From positions 372,001 to 436,000 of the forward strand of contig CANMCO010000002.1 in assembly GCA_947496355.1 (NCBI GenBank): a stretch of DNA of 64,000 nt, written 5' to 3'. This stretch comes from an uncultured Aquimarina sp. (GTDB lineage: Bacteria; Bacteroidota; Bacteroidia; Flavobacteriales; Flavobacteriaceae). This document shows, in pieces, positions 61,259-64,000 of this stretch. How positions within the stretch are numbered: position 1 is the stretch's first letter; the number at the start of each line of letters is the position of its first letter. A model generated the notes under the pieces. That model was given only the letters and a program-made list of their open reading frames with translations, was not told where the DNA came from and searched no databases. The position numbers and the translations under genes were made by a program.

Positions 61259-62263
61259 ATGAAAGACATAAAGAAAATATTAGAAGAGAGAATTCTTGTT
61301 CTTGATGGGGCAATGGGGACTATGTTACAACGACATAAGTTTACTGAAGAAGATTTTAGGGGAGAACGGTTTAAAGATTGGCCCGTTTCTGTGCAGGGTA
61401 ATAATGATTTATTAAGTATTACTCAGCCAGAAGCCATTAAAGAAGTGCACCGCCTCTATTTTGAAGCAGGAGCAGATATTGTAGAAACCAATACGTTCTC
61501 TGGGACTACAATTGCAATGGCAGATTATGAAATGGAAGAATTGGTATATGAATTAAATTACCAATCTGCTAAAATAGCCAAAGAAGTAGCGGATGAATTT
61601 ACAAAAAAAGAACCACATAAACCCCGTTTTGTAGCTGGGTCAATTGGTCCCACAAATAGAACCGCAAGTATGTCTCCCGATGTAAATGATCCTGGATTTC
61701 GAGCGGTTTCTTTTGATGAATTAAGAGTAGCGTATAGACAACAAGTAGAAGCATTGATAGATGGTGGTTCTGATATTTTATTAGTAGAAACCATTTTTGA
61801 TACTTTGAATGCTAAAGCGGCACTTTTTGCAATTGAAGAAGTAAAAGATGAAAGAAGTATAGAAATTCCAATTATGGTAAGCGGCACTATTACAGATGCT
61901 AGCGGTAGAACTCTTTCAGGTCAAACGGCAGAGGCTTTTTTGATATCTGTATCTCACATTCCTATGTTGTCTATTGGGTTTAACTGCGCTTTGGGAGCAA
62001 ATCAATTAACTCCACATTTAGAAGTGTTGTCGAAAAAAGCTGCTTTTGCTGTATCCGCTCATCCTAATGCTGGATTGCCAAATGCATTTGGAGAGTATGA
62101 CGAAACACCAGAGCAGATGGCAGATCAGATCAAAGAATATCTGGATAAAAACTTGGTTAATATTATTGGAGGGTGCTGTGGGACCACTCCAGAACATATT
62201 AAGGCAATTGCCCAGTTAGCAAAAAAATATAAACCAAGAAACATAGTGGTTTTAACAAATTGA
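61259..62263 (+). CDS. metH: Methionine synthase, homocysteine-binding half
   Basis: This 334-residue protein corresponds to the N-terminal homocysteine domain of cobalamin-dependent MetH. It has the barrel start [32 protein letters not shown] and the zinc ligands C243 (GFNCALGA) and C306-C307 ([11 protein letters not shown]). It binds and activates homocysteine as the thiolate. The rest of MetH is in the next gene, so the two proteins must associate. The gene ends exactly in the inter-domain linker, so this is a clean split, not a frameshift. Confidence 0.93.
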   Translation: MKDIKKILEERILVLDGAMGTMLQRHKFTEEDFRGERFKDWPVSVQGNNDLLSITQPEAIKEVHRLYFEAGADIVETNTFSGTTIAMADYEMEELVYELNYQSAKIAKEVADEFTKKEPHKPRFVAGSIGPTNRTASMSPDVNDPGFRAVSFDELRVAYRQQVEALIDGGSDILLVETIFDTLNAKAALFAIEEVKDERSIEIPIMVSGTITDASGRTLSGQTAEAFLISVSHIPMLSIGFNCALGANQLTPHLEVLSKKAAFAVSAHPNAGLPNAFGEYDETPEQMADQIKEYLDKNLVNIIGGCCGTTPEHIKAIAQLAKKYKPRNIVVLTN

Positions 62264-62271
62264 AAAAGAAA

Positions 62272-62342
62272 TGTCACATTGAGCCTGTCGAAATGCTATA
62301 ATCTTACAATTTCGAATAGGCTTCGACAAGCTCAGTCTGACA
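62272..62342. repeat. REP-like inverted repeat between the metH halves
   Basis: The left arm TGTCACATTGAGCCTGTCGA... (62272-62296) and the right arm GCTTCGACAAGCTCAGTCTG... (62320-62342) are largely reverse complements. A half copy is at 52873-52900. It fills nearly the whole gap between the two metH genes, 8 bases after one stop and 7 bases before the next start. Confidence 0.75.
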
Positions 62343-62349
62343 ACGGATT

Positions 62350-64000
62350 ATGAATAAAGAAAAACGAAAATATTTAAAACTTTCAGGTCTTGAACCGATG
62401 ATTGTTTCAGCAGAAACAAATTTCATCAATGTTGGCGAGCGTACAAATGTCGCAGGATCACGTAAATTCTTGCGTTTGGTTAAAGAAGAAAAGTTTGATG
62501 AAGCTCTGGAAATAGCAAGGCATCAGGTAGAAGGAGGGGCACAGGTTATTGATATTAATATGGATGATGGCCTGATTGATGGTAAGGAAGCAATGGTAAG
62601 GTTTCTGAATCTTATTATGGCAGAACCTGATATTGCACGTGTTCCTATTATGATTGATAGTTCTAAATGGGAAATCATCGAGGCTGGATTGCAAGTAGTG
62701 CAAGGTAAATGTGTAGTAAACTCAATTAGTCTCAAAGAAGGAGAAGAAGAGTTCGTGAAGCATGCGAAATCAATAAAGAGATATGGCGCTGCAGTAATTG
62801 TTATGGCTTTTGATGAGGTTGGCCAAGCGGATAATTATGAAAGACGTTTGGAGATTTCTAAAAGATCCTATGATATACTTGTTAATCAGGTCAAATTTCC
62901 TCCTGAAGATATCATTTTTGACCTTAATATTTTTCCGGTTGCTACCGGAATGGAAGAGCATCGTAAGAATGCTATCGATTTTATAGAAGCTACACGATGG
63001 GTGAGAGAAAACTTGCCTCATTGCAGTGTAAGTGGAGGTGTTAGTAATGTTTCATTCTCTTTTAGAGGTAATAATACCGTTCGCGAGGCAATGCACTCCG
63101 TCTTTCTGTATCACGCAATCAAAGCTGGAATGAACATGGGGATTGTGAATCCTGCAATGTTAGAAGTGTATGATGATATTCCAAAAGATTTGCTAGATCA
63201 TGTAGAAGATGTAATCTTAGACAGGAGAGATGATGCTACAGAAAGATTATTAGATTTTGCAGAAACAGTTGTAGGAACCAGTAAAGAAAAAACAGTCGAT
63301 CTATCCTGGAGAGAAGAACCGTTACAAAATAGGATCACCAGAGCGCTGGTAAAAGGGATTGACCAATACATAGTTGAAGATGTAGAAGAAGCTCGACAAA
63401 ATGCGGATAAGCCTATCCAAGTTATTGAAGGAAATTTAATGACCGGAATGAATGTTGTTGGTGATCTTTTTGGGTCTGGTAAAATGTTCTTGCCTCAAGT
63501 AGTTAAATCGGCTAGAGTAATGAAAAAAGCAGTTGCATATCTACTTCCATATATCGAAGAAGAGAAAAGGAAAAATCCAAAAGAGGAAGAAGCAAATAAC
63601 TCTAATGGGAGAATATTAATGGCTACCGTTAAAGGAGATGTGCATGATATAGGTAAAAATATTGTTTCAGTAGTATTAGGCTGTAATAACTATGAAATTG
63701 TAGATCTGGGAGTAATGGTTCCAGCAGAAAAAATTATTCAGACTGCAATTGATGAACAAGTTGATATCATTGGACTTAGCGGTTTAATAACACCTTCTCT
63801 TGATGAAATGGTTTATCTGGCTAAAGAGATGGAACGTAAAAACTTTAATATTCCATTATTGATTGGTGGTGCTACTACATCCAAGGCACACACTGCCGTA
63901 AAAATTGATATACAATATAAAAATGCTGTAGTACATGTTAATGATGCTTCTAGAGCAGTAACTGTTGTTGGGGATTTGTTGAATAAAAGGAGCAATCAAA
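62350..64000 (+). CDS. metH: Methionine synthase, folate- and cobalamin-binding half (3' end outside window)
   Basis: From ATG at 62350 the frame stays open to the window end (550 codons). It holds the methyl-folate (pterin) domain (about 15-290: [39 protein letters not shown]), the cap helices (about 315-415) and the cobalamin domain with D430-x-H432-x-x-G435 ([10 protein letters not shown]), His432 being the lower cobalt ligand. The reactivation domain that binds SAM would follow beyond the edge. Its substrate partner is encoded just upstream. Confidence 0.95.
   Translation, partial: MNKEKRKYLKLSGLEPMIVSAETNFINVGERTNVAGSRKFLRLVKEEKFDEALEIARHQVEGGAQVIDINMDDGLIDGKEAMVRFLNLIMAEPDIARVPIMIDSSKWEIIEAGLQVVQGKCVVNSISLKEGEEEFVKHAKSIKRYGAAVIVMAFDEVGQADNYERRLEISKRSYDILVNQVKFPPEDIIFDLNIFPVATGMEEHRKNAIDFIEATRWVRENLPHCSVSGGVSNVSFSFRGNNTVREAMHSVFLYHAIKAGMNMGIVNPAMLEVYDDIPKDLLDHVEDVILDRRDDATERLLDFAETVVGTSKEKTVDLSWREEPLQNRITRALVKGIDQYIVEDVEEARQNADKPIQVIEGNLMTGMNVVGDLFGSGKMFLPQVVKSARVMKKAVAYLLPYIEEEKRKNPKEEEANNSNGRILMATVKGDVHDIGKNIVSVVLGCNNYEIVDLGVMVPAEKIIQTAIDEQVDIIGLSGLITPSLDEMVYLAKEMERKNFNIPLLIGGATTSKAHTAVKIDIQYKNAVVHVNDASRAVTVVGDLLNKRSNQ

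Noticed and set aside
62272..62342. Insertion sequence between the metH halves
   Set aside because: No transposase and no target duplication were seen, and it is only about 70 bases; the structure fits a REP-type repeat.
61259..64000. metH broken by a frameshift
   Set aside because: The first part ends cleanly at the domain boundary and the second has its own start after a repeat, the arrangement expected of a two-gene MetH.
1..64000. tRNA, rRNA, CRISPR, prophage or origin
   Set aside because: I found no cloverleaf, rRNA segment, spaced direct repeats, integrase or DnaA-box cluster by reading; a tRNA or CRISPR scanner would settle this.

Overview
The window looks like chromosomal DNA from a marine-type member of the Flavobacteriaceae (Bacteroidota). 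The base composition is AT-rich. Most genes lack a strong Shine-Dalgarno, and many starts sit 20-60 bases downstream of the Bacteroidota -7 box (TAnnTTTG). Several families are typical of the group: a T9SS-sorted lipase, a CarboxypepD_reg/DUF5686 protein, LytTR/LytS signalling, the split metH, DUF2061 at the head of a cys operon and HEPN-tailed sulfite reductase. The genus cannot be fixed from the sequence alone. I see no tRNA, rRNA, CRISPR array, prophage or insertion sequence.

Layout. 0-8 kb: 3' end of an unknown gene, an App1-type phosphatase, membrane (hppA) and soluble (ppa) pyrophosphatases side by side, a DUF5686 outer-membrane protein and PDH E1 beta. 8-16.4 kb, mostly plus strand: etfB-etfA, a BFN/UVR nuclease-family protein, a CNT nucleoside transporter with an extra N-terminal domain, thyA, a TonB-C protein and an ergothioneine cluster egtB-egtD-DUF427. 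16.4-36.8 kb: many short minus-strand units (propeller lipoprotein, membrane AraC regulator, CBM48 protein, class V PLP enzyme, LytTR/LytS pair, hydrolases, LysE exporter, the DegT-amidohydrolase-hypothetical-NudK unit, T9SS lipase, deoxynucleoside kinase), broken by a plus-strand 2TM-DHFR fusion, fabD and waaA. 36.8-41.8 kb: small accessory membrane or secreted proteins, including a paralogous secreted pair.

41.8-64 kb is the most coherent part: about 22 kb devoted to sulfur and methionine. metK (minus) faces a SAM-I (S-box) riboswitch that precedes metY-metX-thrA-osmC-metZ. Then comes a sulfate-assimilation operon (DUF2061, cysH, cysD, cysN, siroheme-dependent sulfite reductase with a HEPN tail, cobA, a Met8-type siroheme synthase and a type-2 ferredoxin reductase), followed by a 2Fe-2S ferredoxin. 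A second S-box precedes a two-gene methionine synthase whose halves are separated by a REP-like inverted repeat; its second half runs off the window. Together these genes can take sulfate to sulfide, make O-acetylhomoserine from aspartate-derived homoserine, add the sulfur, methylate homocysteine and make SAM, which would feed back through two riboswitches.

No wholly new multi-gene system is obvious. The items most worth checking are the 26-bp palindrome at the pdhB/etfB divergent promoter, the HEPN-sulfite reductase and 2TM-DHFR fusions, the tandem-repeat lipoprotein at 60 kb, the REP element inside the split metH, a 43-codon ORF behind a good -7 box at 36.95 kb, and repeated overlap of terminators with the next promoter.
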